Shown: positions 26,460-35,757 of the stretch, piece by piece | Layout: the number at the start of each line of letters is the position of its first letter | How positions within the stretch are numbered: the stretch's first letter is position 1 | Assembly (NCBI RefSeq): GCF_034043675.1 | Contig: NZ_JAXCLA010000005.1 | Location: 1 to 64,000, forward strand | DNA length: 64,000 bases | DNA from: KK5 sp034043675 | GTDB taxonomy: Bacteria; Pseudomonadota; Gammaproteobacteria; Burkholderiales; Burkholderiaceae_C | Reading direction: 5' to 3' | Notes under the pieces: model-generated | Database searches by the model: none | Told to the model about the DNA's origin: nothing | The model's input: the letters and a program-made list of their open reading frames with translations, nothing else | Translations under genes and position numbers: made by a program

Positions 26460-29400
26460 TGCTGCGGGGTGTTGTTGTTGGTGCCGCTGGCGTTGGCGCC
26501 GGCGGCGTCGAGCTGGCGCTGCTCGAACAGATAGTCACCGCCGGCCTGGTGGCCGACCGCGGCGCCGTATTGCGGACGTTGCGGCAGTTCCTTGGCAACG
26601 GCGAAGCGGACTCGCTCGAAGACGTTACCACCGGGCTGCCACTTGTCCACCTGGTTCAGCTGGTTCATCAGGTTGTAGGAGAACGGCGAGTGGCCCTGCT
26701 TGCCGCTGTCGAACACCGGCTCGTTGCCGCCCGAGGACATCACGACGACCGACTTGCGCTCCAGCAGTTCCGTGGGGTCGATGCTGCCGGTGCTGCTGCC
26801 GCGGATGCGCTGGTCGGCCGAGACCAGCGAGCCGGAATAGCAGCTGTCCGAGATCAGCGCCACCTGCGAAGCGCCGATCTGCGTGACCAGGCGGCCGATG
26901 TCGGCATTGCTAAGCCAGGTCTCGGGCTTCTTCGCATCGGCGTCGGACAGTAGCCAATAGCCTTGGGATGTGGCCTCGACGACGTCGCCGTGGCCGGCGT
27001 AGTAGATGACCACGGAGTCCTTCGGGCTCATCGTCAGTGCGAGGCGGTTCAGCGTGCCGATCACGGTGGCCTTGGTCGCGTTCGGGATCACCACGGTCTC
27101 GTAGCCGAGCTTGGATTCGAACAGCTTGCCCACCGCTTCGGCATCGCTGACGGCGTTGTCGAGCTGCGGGATCTCCTTGTCCTCGTACTTGTCGACGCCG
27201 ATGATCACCGCGACCTTGCGCTCGATCTGCGGCAGCGAGGCCTGCTTGACGTGGCGGCGCGTGGCCAGGAAGGCCTGCTCCTGCAGGCTGGGCTTCTGCG
27301 GTTCCTGCACGGAGGCTTCCGCCTTCGCGGTCAGGGCCGCCTGCTGGCGCTTCAGGTCCACGGTCACCAGGCAGGCGCCGGACGCGGCATCGCCCAGGCT
27401 CGTGCAGGCGCGCACGTCGGCCAGCGCGGGGTTCTGCTCCAGCTTGAAGATCGCATCGGCGAACAGCTTCTTCTTGTAGCGGTCGCGCGCCTCCAGCATC
27501 GCGGCGAGTTCGTCCATCGACATGCCGCTGATGCGCACCGGCGCGAAGCTGGCGGCGCCGGCCGGAGCAGCAGCCAGCGCGCTGGCCGAGGCGATGACGG
27601 CACCGGTCGTGTTGGCCGGGCCGGTCAGGTCCAGCACGCTGCCGGTGCTGGCGTTGGTCGGGGCGCTCGGTATCGCAGCGATGGTCAGCAACGTGGTCTT
27701 CACCGACTGATCCACCGGCGGGACGACGACCGGCTGCGAGCCGCCGGTGATCGTCAGTGCCGTGGCGTTCCCCTCGGCCTGCACGAAGCGGTAGTTCTGG
27801 GCGGAGAGGCCCTGGCCGTTGATCGCGTACTGACCATCCGGCGAGTTGGTGTTGGCCGGGGTGACGAAGCTCAGCGTGCCGGTCGTCGAGTCGGCTTGCG
27901 TCTCGCTGCCGACGAAGCCGGTGACCGTGCCCTGCAAGGTCGGGATCAGGCCGGCCTGCGTCGTGGCGGCGGTGGCCACGTAGGTCAGCGTGGCCTGCGA
28001 GATCGTGGCGGTGAGCACCGGCTGCACCAGCGTGTAGTTGCCCGCGTCCGCGCCGCTCAGGCTGAAGCCGCTCACATTGAGCGGCTTGAAGGCGCCGACA
28101 TTCTTGTCCTGGAAGCTCGCGACGCCAGTGCCCGAAACGCTGACCGCGTCGCCGCCCAGTCCATAGACAAGGGCCGTGCCGCCCAGCGTGGCCGCTGTGG
28201 TCGCGTCGTAGACCTTGTTGTTGGCGAAGACGCCGTAGACGTTCAGCGACAGCGGCGTGATGTCGGCCGTGAGGTTGTTCTGCGCGGACGTGGCGCTGTA
28301 GTTGCCGGCGTCAGGCCCCGACAGCGTCACGCCGGTGACGATCACCGTCTTGCCGGTGCCGACGTTCTTGTCGGCGAACTGGCCGGTGCCGCCAGACACA
28401 GTCACCTGGTCGTTGCCCAACGCCTGCACGACGCCGGTGTTCTGCAAGGTGGCGGCCGTCGTGCCGTCGTAGATTTTGTTCTGCGCCACCAGGCCGCTCA
28501 CCGGCAGCGAAGCGGGTGTGATGTTGGCAGTGAGGCCGGTCGGCTGGCTGACGAGCTCGTAGTCGCTCGCACCGGTGCCAGTCAGCGTGAGACCGGTGAC
28601 CGTCACCTGCTTGCCGGTGCCGACGTTCTTGTCGGCGAAGCTGCCGCTCGCCGTGCCGCCGACGCTGACGCTGTCGCCCGCGAAGGGCGTGACGGTGGCC
28701 GTGCCGCCGATCGTCGCCGCCGTCGTGGTGTCGTAGACCTTGTTCTGCGCCGTAAGGCCGCTGATGCTGAGCTGCGCCTTCAGGATGTCGCCGGTGACCG
28801 AGGTCGGCCCGGTGATCGTGTAGTTGGACAGCAGACCGGTGCCGTCGGCGCCGTCGCTGTAGCTCATGTTGACCGAGACCGACTTGCCGGTCCCCGCATG
28901 CGCGTCGACGAAGTTGGCCGCGCCGGCACTGCCTTGCAGGCTTTCGCCGTCCACGAGGCCGTTGAACGTGACATGCGCGGTGGCCGCGGTGGTGGTGTCG
29001 TAGGTCTTGGTGTCCACCGCCACGCTGACGGTGATGGCCTTCGGGTTGATCTGGCCGGTCAGGATGCTGTCGATGGTGTTGATGCCGTAGACCGGCTTGC
29101 CCGCGCTGTCCACGAAGGAGACGCCGCCGGCATCGACGCTGATGCCGGTGGAGCCCACGTTCTTGTCGTCGAAATGCACGGCGCTGCTATCGGTCAGCTG
29201 GCCGCTGGCGCTGCCGCCGACGGCCGGCGCGCTGATGACGATGTAGCTGGGCGAGGCGCTGGTCGTGCCGTCGTAGTCCTTGACGACGGAGCCGCCGTAG
29301 GCGTTGCCGTTCTTGTTCTGGAAAGAGATGTAGCCGTTGCCGAGGTAGCCCTGCCAGGCGCCGTTGTACTGCGCGCCGTGCAAGGTGAAGTCGTAGTTCA

Positions 29401-32002
29401 GCCCGCCGGGCGAGAAGGTCTGGCCGTCGGTAACGTCATTGGCCCAGACGATCCAGCGGCCGCCGTTGCTGGTGTCGCTGATGTGCAGCGCGTCGGCGCC
29501 GGCATTGTTGAAGAAGCTGCTGAGCGGCTGGCCGTTGTTGCCGGTGATGACGATCACATCGGTGTCGTAGCTGTCGGTGGAGGCGAGCTGCGAGCCGATG
29601 CCGAGGGAGACGTTGTCGGCCTGGACGTTGATCTGGCCGCCGGCATTGACCTTCGAGTTGTTCAGCGCCAATGAGCCCGGGCCGCTGATGTTGACGGTGC
29701 CCGACGCATTCAGCACCGCGTTGGTCATGCTGACCGCGGCCGTCGAACTAGACGTGCTGGAGGCGTTGATCGTGATGCCGTAGCCCTGCATCGAATCGAG
29801 CGTGCCCTTCAGCGCGAGCGTGGCGCTGCCCTGGCTGTCGTAGGAGTTGCGGGCGTTCAGGTAGAGGTCGGTGGCATAGCCGGCCTGGATCAGCGTGTTG
29901 GCCGAGAGCACCTCGATGCCGCTGAGCAACCCGCCGCTGGTGCCATTGATGGTCAGCGTGCGGTACTCGTTGTAGTCAGCGGGCGCCACGCGGATCGTGC
30001 CGGCGCTGATCGACACGCCGGCCCCGCCGGCAGCGCTGAAGCCATCGACCAGCATCGTGCCTGTGCCAGTCAGGCCCGTGCTGTCGACCTCCACGCCGGC
30101 CCCGGCATTGCCGGTGCCGTGGATCGTGATCTCCTTGCCGCGCACCGTCGCCAGGTTCAGCAGCACGCCGGTGTCGCCCACGCCGCTGAGGCTGACATTG
30201 CCGGTGGTGCCGCCATCCAGAATGCTGTCGTTGCGCAGCCAGATCCCGGGGCCCCCACTGCTCGCTGCGAAGGCCGTGTTGCCGAAGCTGCTGTAGTCCG
30301 ACGCGGTGCCGCCGGAGCCGAAGCCGCCCAGCGTGATGTCGCCACCGCCGCTGACGATGCGGCTGTCGTTCATCTGGATGCGGCCGGTGCCCAGGCCACG
30401 GCCCGCCTGCACGCTGACCGGCATCGGGTTCTGGCTGACGATGCTCGAGTCGGTCATCGTGATGTCGGCATCGGCGATCAGCGTCAGGCTGCCGGGTGTC
30501 AGGCTGGTGACGTTGATCGTCGCGTTGGTGATCGCGATGTTGCCGACGTTGTTGCCGGCGCTGCCGCCACTGCCGGTCTGCACGACGACGGCCGAGCCGT
30601 TGCCCAGGGCCGTCTGCAGCGTGCCGCTGTAGATCGTCGAGCCTTCGGTCGTCGCCGTGAAGTTGGGGTCGGTGCCGCTGTCGCTAACGTTGTCCGAGAT
30701 CGTGATGTCGTACGGGTCCAGCAACCAGATGCCGGCCTTGCCGTTCGGTGCCGACAGGTTCACCGCGGCCGGGCGTGCATCGAGCCAGCCGCCCGAGGTC
30801 TCGATAAAGCCGCCGTCCCCGCCCTGCGCGCCGCCGGTGGCGCTGAGCGAGCCGTAGGCGCGGGTCGCGCTATTGCTCCACAGCACGATGTGGCCGCCAT
30901 CGCCGCTGCCGGTGGCATCGGCACGGATGCCGGCACCGGGTGCGAAATAGACCGCATCGGAGTTCGGCACACTGGCGTCCTTGCCCTGCGCGCCGCCGCC
31001 CACCAGCACCGTGCCGCCGCCGGTCGTGCCCGAGGCGCTGACCTGCGAGCCGTCCAGTAGTGCGACCTGCGTGCCGAGCAGCTCAATAGTGCCGCCCGTG
31101 CCACCCGTGCCGCCGCTGCCGTCGGCCGTGGTCTTGCTGCCGGCCGCAAGAGTGAGGCGCTGGCCCGCGTTCATCACGATCTCGCCGCCCGGGCCGACCG
31201 AGAGCGAATCCGCCCGCACCAAGCCCTGCTGGTTCACGCTGGCGGCGATCACGTCGATGCGGCCGCCCGCGGCGCTGACCTGGCCGAGGTTCAGCACCTC
31301 GCCCTGCGGCGCCGACACCTTGACGCTGAAGCGCGGCGAGGCCGTGTCCACCAGCTCCACGCTGGCGCCGGCGGCCAGCACGATCTGGCCGCCCGCGGCA
31401 TCGATCAGGCCCTCGTTGCGGACCTCGCCCGCGGCGATCAGCATCACCTGGCCGCCAGCGGCGCTGCGGATCTCGCCCTGGTTGGTGATCCCTGCAACTA
31501 CACCGTTACTTCCACTGACCGGCGTGGTGAACAGGTAGCGGCCGGCCGACCAGTCCTGGTCGTTCAGGTTCAGCGTGGAGGTGACGAGGCCCGCCACATC
31601 GACCCGTGCGCCCTGGCCGAACAGCACGCCGTTCGGGTTCAGCAGCCAGACCTGGCCGTTGCTGGAGAGGCTGCCGAGGATGCTCGACGGATCGCTGCCG
31701 GTGACGCGGTTGAGCACCTTGCTCGCCGCGCTGGCCTGGTCGAAGCGCACCGCGTTCTGCGCGCCGATCGAGAAGCTCTGCCAGTTCAGGATCGCGCCGT
31801 TGCTGTTCGTGATCGTCAGCTTGTTGCCGTTGACGACCGCGCTGGCCTGCCCCTGCGCCACCTGCATGCCCGTCGGCAAGGTCCCTCCGGCCTGAGCCAG
31901 CCCGACGCAGCAACACGCGGCCAGCGCAAGCGCGAGGCGGCGCCGCGCGAAGCGCGTCGGCAACAGGGTCGGCAGCAGAACAGACGTGCGGGAGGTACTC
32001 AT
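26456..32002 (-). CDS. TPS exoprotein with C-terminal caspase-like domain (first copy)
   Basis: 1848 aa. It has an extended signal peptide (1-38, ending GLAQA), then the haemagglutination-activity/TPS domain with NPNGVLFG at 122-129. A central Gly/Ser-rich beta-helix region and a GGRWIVW segment follow. Five YDG/MBG repeats lie in about 930-1400, then a linker, then a caspase-like peptidase C14 domain at about 1595-1830 with H1671 (YYAGHG) and C1721 (SDSCYSG). Known TPS proteins are exported through their TpsB partner as adhesins, cytolysins or toxins. A C-terminal clan CD protease is unusual. It is 48 bp downstream of the tpsB gene. Confidence 0.92.
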   Translation of the reverse strand: MSTSRTSVLLPTLLPTRFARRRLALALAACCCVGLAQAGGTLPTGMQVAQGQASAVVNGNKLTITNSNGAILNWQSFSIGAQNAVRFDQASAASKVLNRVTGSDPSSILGSLSSNGQVWLLNPNGVLFGQGARVDVAGLVTSTLNLNDQDWSAGRYLFTTPVSGSNGVVAGITNQGEIRSAAGGQVMLIAAGEVRNEGLIDAAGGQIVLAAGASVELVDTASPRFSVKVSAPQGEVLNLGQVSAAGGRIDVIAASVNQQGLVRADSLSVGPGGEIVMNAGQRLTLAAGSKTTADGSGGTGGTGGTIELLGTQVALLDGSQVSASGTTGGGTVLVGGGAQGKDASVPNSDAVYFAPGAGIRADATGSGDGGHIVLWSNSATRAYGSLSATGGAQGGDGGFIETSGGWLDARPAAVNLSAPNGKAGIWLLDPYDITISDNVSDSGTDPNFTATTEGSTIYSGTLQTALGNGSAVVVQTGSGGSAGNNVGNIAITNATINVTSLTPGSLTLIADADITMTDSSIVSQNPMPVSVQAGRGLGTGRIQMNDSRIVSGGGDITLGGFGSGGTASDYSSFGNTAFAASSGGPGIWLRNDSILDGGTTGNVSLSGVGDTGVLLNLATVRGKEITIHGTGNAGAGVEVDSTGLTGTGTMLVDGFSAAGGAGVSISAGTIRVAPADYNEYRTLTINGTSGGLLSGIEVLSANTLIQAGYATDLYLNARNSYDSQGSATLALKGTLDSMQGYGITINASSTSSSTAAVSMTNAVLNASGTVNISGPGSLALNNSKVNAGGQINVQADNVSLGIGSQLASTDSYDTDVIVITGNNGQPLSSFFNNAGADALHISDTSNGGRWIVWANDVTDGQTFSPGGLNYDFTLHGAQYNGAWQGYLGNGYISFQNKNGNAYGGSVVKDYDGTTSASPSYIVISAPAVGGSASGQLTDSSAVHFDDKNVGSTGISVDAGGVSFVDSAGKPVYGINTIDSILTGQINPKAITVSVAVDTKTYDTTTAATAHVTFNGLVDGESLQGSAGAANFVDAHAGTGKSVSVNMSYSDGADGTGLLSNYTITGPTSVTGDILKAQLSISGLTAQNKVYDTTTAATIGGTATVTPFAGDSVSVGGTASGSFADKNVGTGKQVTVTGLTLTGTGASDYELVSQPTGLTANITPASLPVSGLVAQNKIYDGTTAATLQNTGVVQALGNDQVTVSGGTGQFADKNVGTGKTVIVTGVTLSGPDAGNYSATSAQNNLTADITPLSLNVYGVFANNKVYDATTAATLGGTALVYGLGGDAVSVSGTGVASFQDKNVGAFKPLNVSGFSLSGADAGNYTLVQPVLTATISQATLTYVATAATTQAGLIPTLQGTVTGFVGSETQADSTTGTLSFVTPANTNSPDGQYAINGQGLSAQNYRFVQAEGNATALTITGGSQPVVVPPVDQSVKTTLLTIAAIPSAPTNASTGSVLDLTGPANTTGAVIASASALAAAPAGAASFAPVRISGMSMDELAAMLEARDRYKKKLFADAIFKLEQNPALADVRACTSLGDAASGACLVTVDLKRQQAALTAKAEASVQEPQKPSLQEQAFLATRRHVKQASLPQIERKVAVIIGVDKYEDKEIPQLDNAVSDAEAVGKLFESKLGYETVVIPNATKATVIGTLNRLALTMSPKDSVVIYYAGHGDVVEATSQGYWLLSDADAKKPETWLSNADIGRLVTQIGASQVALISDSCYSGSLVSADQRIRGSSTGSIDPTELLERKSVVVMSSGGNEPVFDSGKQGHSPFSYNLMNQLNQVDKWQPGGNVFERVRFAVAKELPQRPQYGAAVGHQAGGDYLFEQRQLDAAGANASGTNNNTPQQ

Positions 32003-32050
32003 GGCTCGCCTCTGGGGTAAAGCTGGGAACGACGGGTGGAGCGTGATCGC

Positions 32051-33688
32051 TCAGATGAAGCTGTACGACGCGCTGAAGTGCGTGAAGTAGTCGTTGCGGC
32101 GCGTGGTGACGGCGTCGCGGCGCGCATTGGCCAGGTCCACACGCAGGCTCAATGGCCCGGTGCTCAGCTGGAAGCCGATGCCGACGGAGCCGAGCCAGCA
32201 GCTGGTGGCGTTGCCGAGGCAAGGCAGGCCCTTGCGGTTGGAAACGTGACCACCATCGATGAAGGCCAGCACGCGCGCGGACTTCACGCGCTCGCCGAAG
32301 CGCGCCGCGAAGTCTGGGCTGTAGAGCTCCACCGAACCGACGAAGCCGCTGTCGCCGACGACCTCACGCTCCTCGTAGCCGCGCACCGTCGTCGCGCCGC
32401 CGAGGCCGAACTGCTCGCCCGGCACCAGCGCGTCGCCAGTGGCCTGGGCATTGAAACGGGCCTGCAGCTGCATGCCGTTGGCACCCAACGGCAGCGAGCC
32501 GAAGGCGCCCAGGCGCAGCGTGGTGTAGTTGCGCCTGGCACCGGCGCGCACGGCCTCGTAGTCGTCCTCGCCGGCATGGCTGCCGCCCACCGGCAGGTTG
32601 TGCGAGAGCGCGATGTTCATGCCCATCGCGCGTTCGCCGCCGCGCTGCGCCGTGTACTCGATCGAAACCGGATGCACGGCGACGCTGGCGCCGGCGGTGC
32701 CGCAGGCGCCATCGGGTAGGCCCGTGATCGCGCAGTTGTTCAGGTATTCGCGCTGGTCCAGGCCGAAGATCAGGCGCTGGTCCACTTCGCCCAGGCGGAC
32801 CAGGTAGTCCGTCAAGCGCGCGCCGAACACATTGCCCTTGCCGCTGAACTGCAACGGACCGGCGGCGGTGGCGGTGTTGCCACCGTCCACGCTGGAGTGG
32901 GCCGCGAACAGGTCCAGCGTCGAGCCGAAACCGTAGAAAGGGATGCGGTAGTTCGCGCTGTAGACCTGCACGCGACTGGGGTTCTCCGGCGCGGTCTGGA
33001 ACTGCAGGGTGACGCTGTGATCGAGGTCCCACAGCGCGGCGTTCGAGTAGGACAGGCTGGTGCGCCAACGGCCCGTGTTGTCGTTGCCGGTGTTGTCCAC
33101 GGCCACCGTCACGCGGCTCGCGGGCTGCTCCTGCACGCTGATGTTGACGTTGACCTCACCCTGGTTCGCACCCGGCTCCAGCGAGACCGCGACCTGCTTG
33201 CCGGGGTTCTCGTTGGCGAGCTGGATCTGCGCGTCGATCTTCTGCACCTGCGGCGTCTCGCCCTCCTTGATGAGCGGCAGGCTGCGGCGGATGTTGGCCT
33301 CGGTGTACTGCTTGTTGCCGGAGACGACGACGCGTTCGATGCGGCCTTCCAGCACCGCGATCGTCACCTCGCCCGGCGCCGCGCCGGTCTGCTCCGGCAG
33401 GTAGGCGATCACCGCGCCGTAGCCGGCGTTGCGGTAGGCGTCCTGCACGGCCTGGGCGGCGGCCTTCAGCTCGTCGAGGCTGCGCTCGCCCTTGTACGGC
33501 GCAACCACCGCCTGCAGTTTCTCGTCAGGGAGCAGCTTGCTGCCGCTGATCTTGAATTCCCTCACCTGGACCTTGACCGCCGACGCGGCCGGTGCCGCGG
33601 TGTCGGGGGATTCGGTCGTCTGCGCACTCGCCGTCGACATCACGGCGAACGCACAGGCCAATTGAACAGCTAGCAGATCTGCTCTCAT
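32051..33688 (-). CDS. TpsB/FhaC-type outer-membrane transporter
   Basis: 545 aa. This is the two-partner secretion pore of the Omp85 superfamily. Signal peptide at 1-22 (STASAQ). Two POTRA domains lie at about 40-195 (VREFKISGSKLLP, VLEGRIERVVVSGNKQY), then a 16-strand barrel with the conserved loop 6 motif VRGYEE and a C-terminal strand ending in Ile. It is first in a minus-strand run with the two exoprotein genes, which makes it the obvious partner for both. No second tpsB is present, so one pore appears to serve two substrates. Confidence 0.93.
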   Translation of the reverse strand: MRADLLAVQLACAFAVMSTASAQTTESPDTAAPAASAVKVQVREFKISGSKLLPDEKLQAVVAPYKGERSLDELKAAAQAVQDAYRNAGYGAVIAYLPEQTGAAPGEVTIAVLEGRIERVVVSGNKQYTEANIRRSLPLIKEGETPQVQKIDAQIQLANENPGKQVAVSLEPGANQGEVNVNISVQEQPASRVTVAVDNTGNDNTGRWRTSLSYSNAALWDLDHSVTLQFQTAPENPSRVQVYSANYRIPFYGFGSTLDLFAAHSSVDGGNTATAAGPLQFSGKGNVFGARLTDYLVRLGEVDQRLIFGLDQREYLNNCAITGLPDGACGTAGASVAVHPVSIEYTAQRGGERAMGMNIALSHNLPVGGSHAGEDDYEAVRAGARRNYTTLRLGAFGSLPLGANGMQLQARFNAQATGDALVPGEQFGLGGATTVRGYEEREVVGDSGFVGSVELYSPDFAARFGERVKSARVLAFIDGGHVSNRKGLPCLGNATSCWLGSVGIGFQLSTGPLSLRVDLANARRDAVTTRRNDYFTHFSASYSFI

Positions 33689-33908
33689 TACGTAACCCGT
33701 TATTTGATCGGCATCGGCACAAGCCGTGAACTCTGAAACATTCTCGTTCGATTAGGGATTGACGTCATCCCTCCTGAACGGGACTCGCCTCCATACTTGT
33801 TATTAATACGGGTGGTACATTGCGTCCCCGCAACAGCGGCGCCGAGGGATTCGACGCGGCCTTGCGCGATTTCCATAACTCGGTACTTACACGGACTGCG
33901 ATAACTCC
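33689..33908. promoter_or_regulatory. Shared divergent promoter region of the TPS and T6SS operons
   Basis: This 220-bp gap holds the start regions of both tpsB (minus) and tssA (plus). It contains an A/T-rich island with TATTAAT near 33802-33808 that could be a -10 for either strand. I found no sigma-54 (TGGC-N8-TGC) element and no clear operator. The promoters are inferred from gene layout. Confidence 0.4.
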
Positions 33909-34946
33909 ATGGAAACCCTAGGTATTGATCCCTGGCTCGAACCTCTCGATGGCGAAGCCTGCGGCCCGGATATGGAATACGACCCGGCTTTCCTGACCTT
34001 GGAGCAGGCGGCGGCCGGCAAGCCCGAGACGCAGTTCGCGCCGGCCGAACCGCCGCAGTGGCAGGTCGTGCGCGAGGTATCGGAAGAACTGTTTGGCAAG
34101 ACCCGGGACCTGCGCGTCTCCATGCCGTGGTGCCGCGCCGTGCTGAATATCGAAGGCGTCGAAGCCCTGCCCGCGGCGCTGAAACTGCTGGGCGGCCAGA
34201 TCGACCGTTTCTGGGATGAGCTGCACCCGCGCAATGACCCAGACGATGGTGACGCGTTCGCGCGCCTGTCCGTGCTCGGCAGCCTGGACAAACTCGACGG
34301 CCTGCTCGGCGACGTGCGCCAGGGCCTGCTGATCAAGGACCGGCGCCTCGGCGGCCTGACGATCCGCGAGATCGAGATTGCGCTGGAGCGCCTGGGCCCG
34401 CGCGCCGACGAGGTCACGCGCACCCGCTCGCAGATCACCGGAATGCTCGGCGAGTTCCCGGAACTCACCGCACGCCTGCGCACCTGGATCACGGAGAGCA
34501 TGGCGGCGCTGAAGACGCTGCAGACGGTGATGAACGACCGCTTCGGCATCGAGAACGCCACCGACGTCAAGGCGCTGCGCGGCATGGTCGACGCGCTGAA
34601 GGAAGTGCTGCCCGAAGAGATCGGCGACGAAGCTTCGGGCGAAGGCGGCGAGTCCGGCGGTGGCGATGCGGATGGTGACGACGCACCCGGCGCTGCGGCG
34701 CCGCGGCGCCGCGGTGGCGGCATGGGCGCAATCGAAAGCCGTGCCGACGCCGTCAAGGCGATCAACCTGATCTGCGCCTACCTCGAGGCCAACGAGCCGA
34801 CCAACCCGGCCCAGATGCTGCTGCGCCGCGCCGAGCGTCTGATCGAGAAGAACTTCATGCAGTTGATGCAAGAACTCGCCCCGGATGCGATGTCCGAGGT
34901 GGCGAAGATCATGGGCGTGGACCCGAACGACTTCAACAGCAACTGA
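33909..34946 (+). CDS. tssA: T6SS protein TssA
   Basis: 345 aa. The N-terminal ImpA_N domain (PWLEPLDGEACGPDMEYDPAFL, then RDLRVSMPWCRAVLNIEG) identifies TssA, the cap or baseplate chaperone that coordinates sheath and tube assembly. An acidic Gly-rich linker at about 235-270 precedes a short C-terminal helical domain (AIESRADAVKAI, RRAERLIEKNFMQLMQEL), so it is a short-form TssA. It is the first gene of the plus-strand T6SS run and is divergent from tpsB. Confidence 0.93.
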   Translation: METLGIDPWLEPLDGEACGPDMEYDPAFLTLEQAAAGKPETQFAPAEPPQWQVVREVSEELFGKTRDLRVSMPWCRAVLNIEGVEALPAALKLLGGQIDRFWDELHPRNDPDDGDAFARLSVLGSLDKLDGLLGDVRQGLLIKDRRLGGLTIREIEIALERLGPRADEVTRTRSQITGMLGEFPELTARLRTWITESMAALKTLQTVMNDRFGIENATDVKALRGMVDALKEVLPEEIGDEASGEGGESGGGDADGDDAPGAAAPRRRGGGMGAIESRADAVKAINLICAYLEANEPTNPAQMLLRRAERLIEKNFMQLMQELAPDAMSEVAKIMGVDPNDFNSN

Positions 34947-35106
34947 TACCCCCCTCACTTGCGGGGGAGTCGATTCATCGATCGGACAGAAATCCGCGTC
35001 TCGCAGGTAAATAAGGGCAGGGTTTTGCGACTTTGCAGCCCATCGTTCCTCTCCCGGAATGAGAAATGCGACTAAGCGCACACGGTCTTCAGAAAATATT
35101 CGGGTT

Positions 35107-35174
35107 GTTACCTAGGTAACGTCTTACTCACGCAGCCATACACTGCGTTCGCAGGGCTCGCAACCTAGGGGTTG
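35107..35174. promoter_or_regulatory. Two CCTAGG-centred inverted repeats upstream of tssB
   Basis: GTTACCTAGGTAAC (35107-35120) is a perfect 14-bp palindrome. CAACCTAGGGGTTG (35161-35174) is a related inverted repeat 54 bp on. They lie in the 276-bp gap between tssA and tssB, which also carries a C5/G5 hairpin at about 34950-34968. The spacing of about five helical turns suggests a regulator bound at two sites at an internal promoter. Confidence 0.5.
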
Positions 35175-35222
35175 TAGCAGTCCAAATTTCCTATTTCAGA
35201 TTTTTTTCCAGCCGGAGATTCC

Positions 35223-35720
35223 ATGGGAAGCAGCCAAAAATTCATCGCGCGCAACCGTGCGCCCCGGGTGCAGATCGAGTACGACGTCGAACTCTACGGC
35301 GCTGAGAAAAAGATCCAGCTGCCCTTCGTGATGGGCGTGATGGCCGACCTCGCCGGCAAGCCGGAAGATCCGCTGCCGCCGGTCGCCGACCGCAAATTCC
35401 TCGAGTTCGACGTCGACAACTTCGACACCCGCATGAAGGCAATGAAGCCGCGTGTGGCATTTACCGTGCCCAATACGCTGACGGGTGAAGGAAATCTGTC
35501 GGTCGACCTGACTTTCGAGAACATGGACGACTTCAACCCGGCCGCGATCGCCGCGAAATCCGAGGGTCTGAAGCAATTGCTCGAGGCACGCCAGCAGCTC
35601 TCCAACCTGGTGACCTACATGGACGGCAAGGGCGGAGCCGAAGAACTGATCGCCAAGGTATTGGCCGACCCGGCGCTGTTGTCGTCGCTGTCCGCCTCGG
35701 CCAAGCCGGCTGACGAGTAA
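35223..35720 (+). CDS. tssB: T6SS contractile sheath small subunit TssB
   Basis: 165 aa. With TssC it forms the contractile sheath. Family patterns are clear: SSQKFIARNRAPRVQIEYDVE at the N-terminus, LPFVMGVMADLAG and RKFLEFDVDNFD. A GGAG ribosome-binding site precedes the ATG by five bases. It is followed 37 bp later by tssC. Confidence 0.97.
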   Translation: MGSSQKFIARNRAPRVQIEYDVELYGAEKKIQLPFVMGVMADLAGKPEDPLPPVADRKFLEFDVDNFDTRMKAMKPRVAFTVPNTLTGEGNLSVDLTFENMDDFNPAAIAAKSEGLKQLLEARQQLSNLVTYMDGKGGAEELIAKVLADPALLSSLSASAKPADE

Positions 35721-35757
35721 GTCAACAGTTATCCATACAGGTTCCGGAGCACCATCC

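Noticed and set aside
33780..33830. Sigma-54 promoter for the T6SS run at TGGTACATTGC
   Set aside because: The spacing between the GG and GC elements does not fit the -24/-12 consensus.
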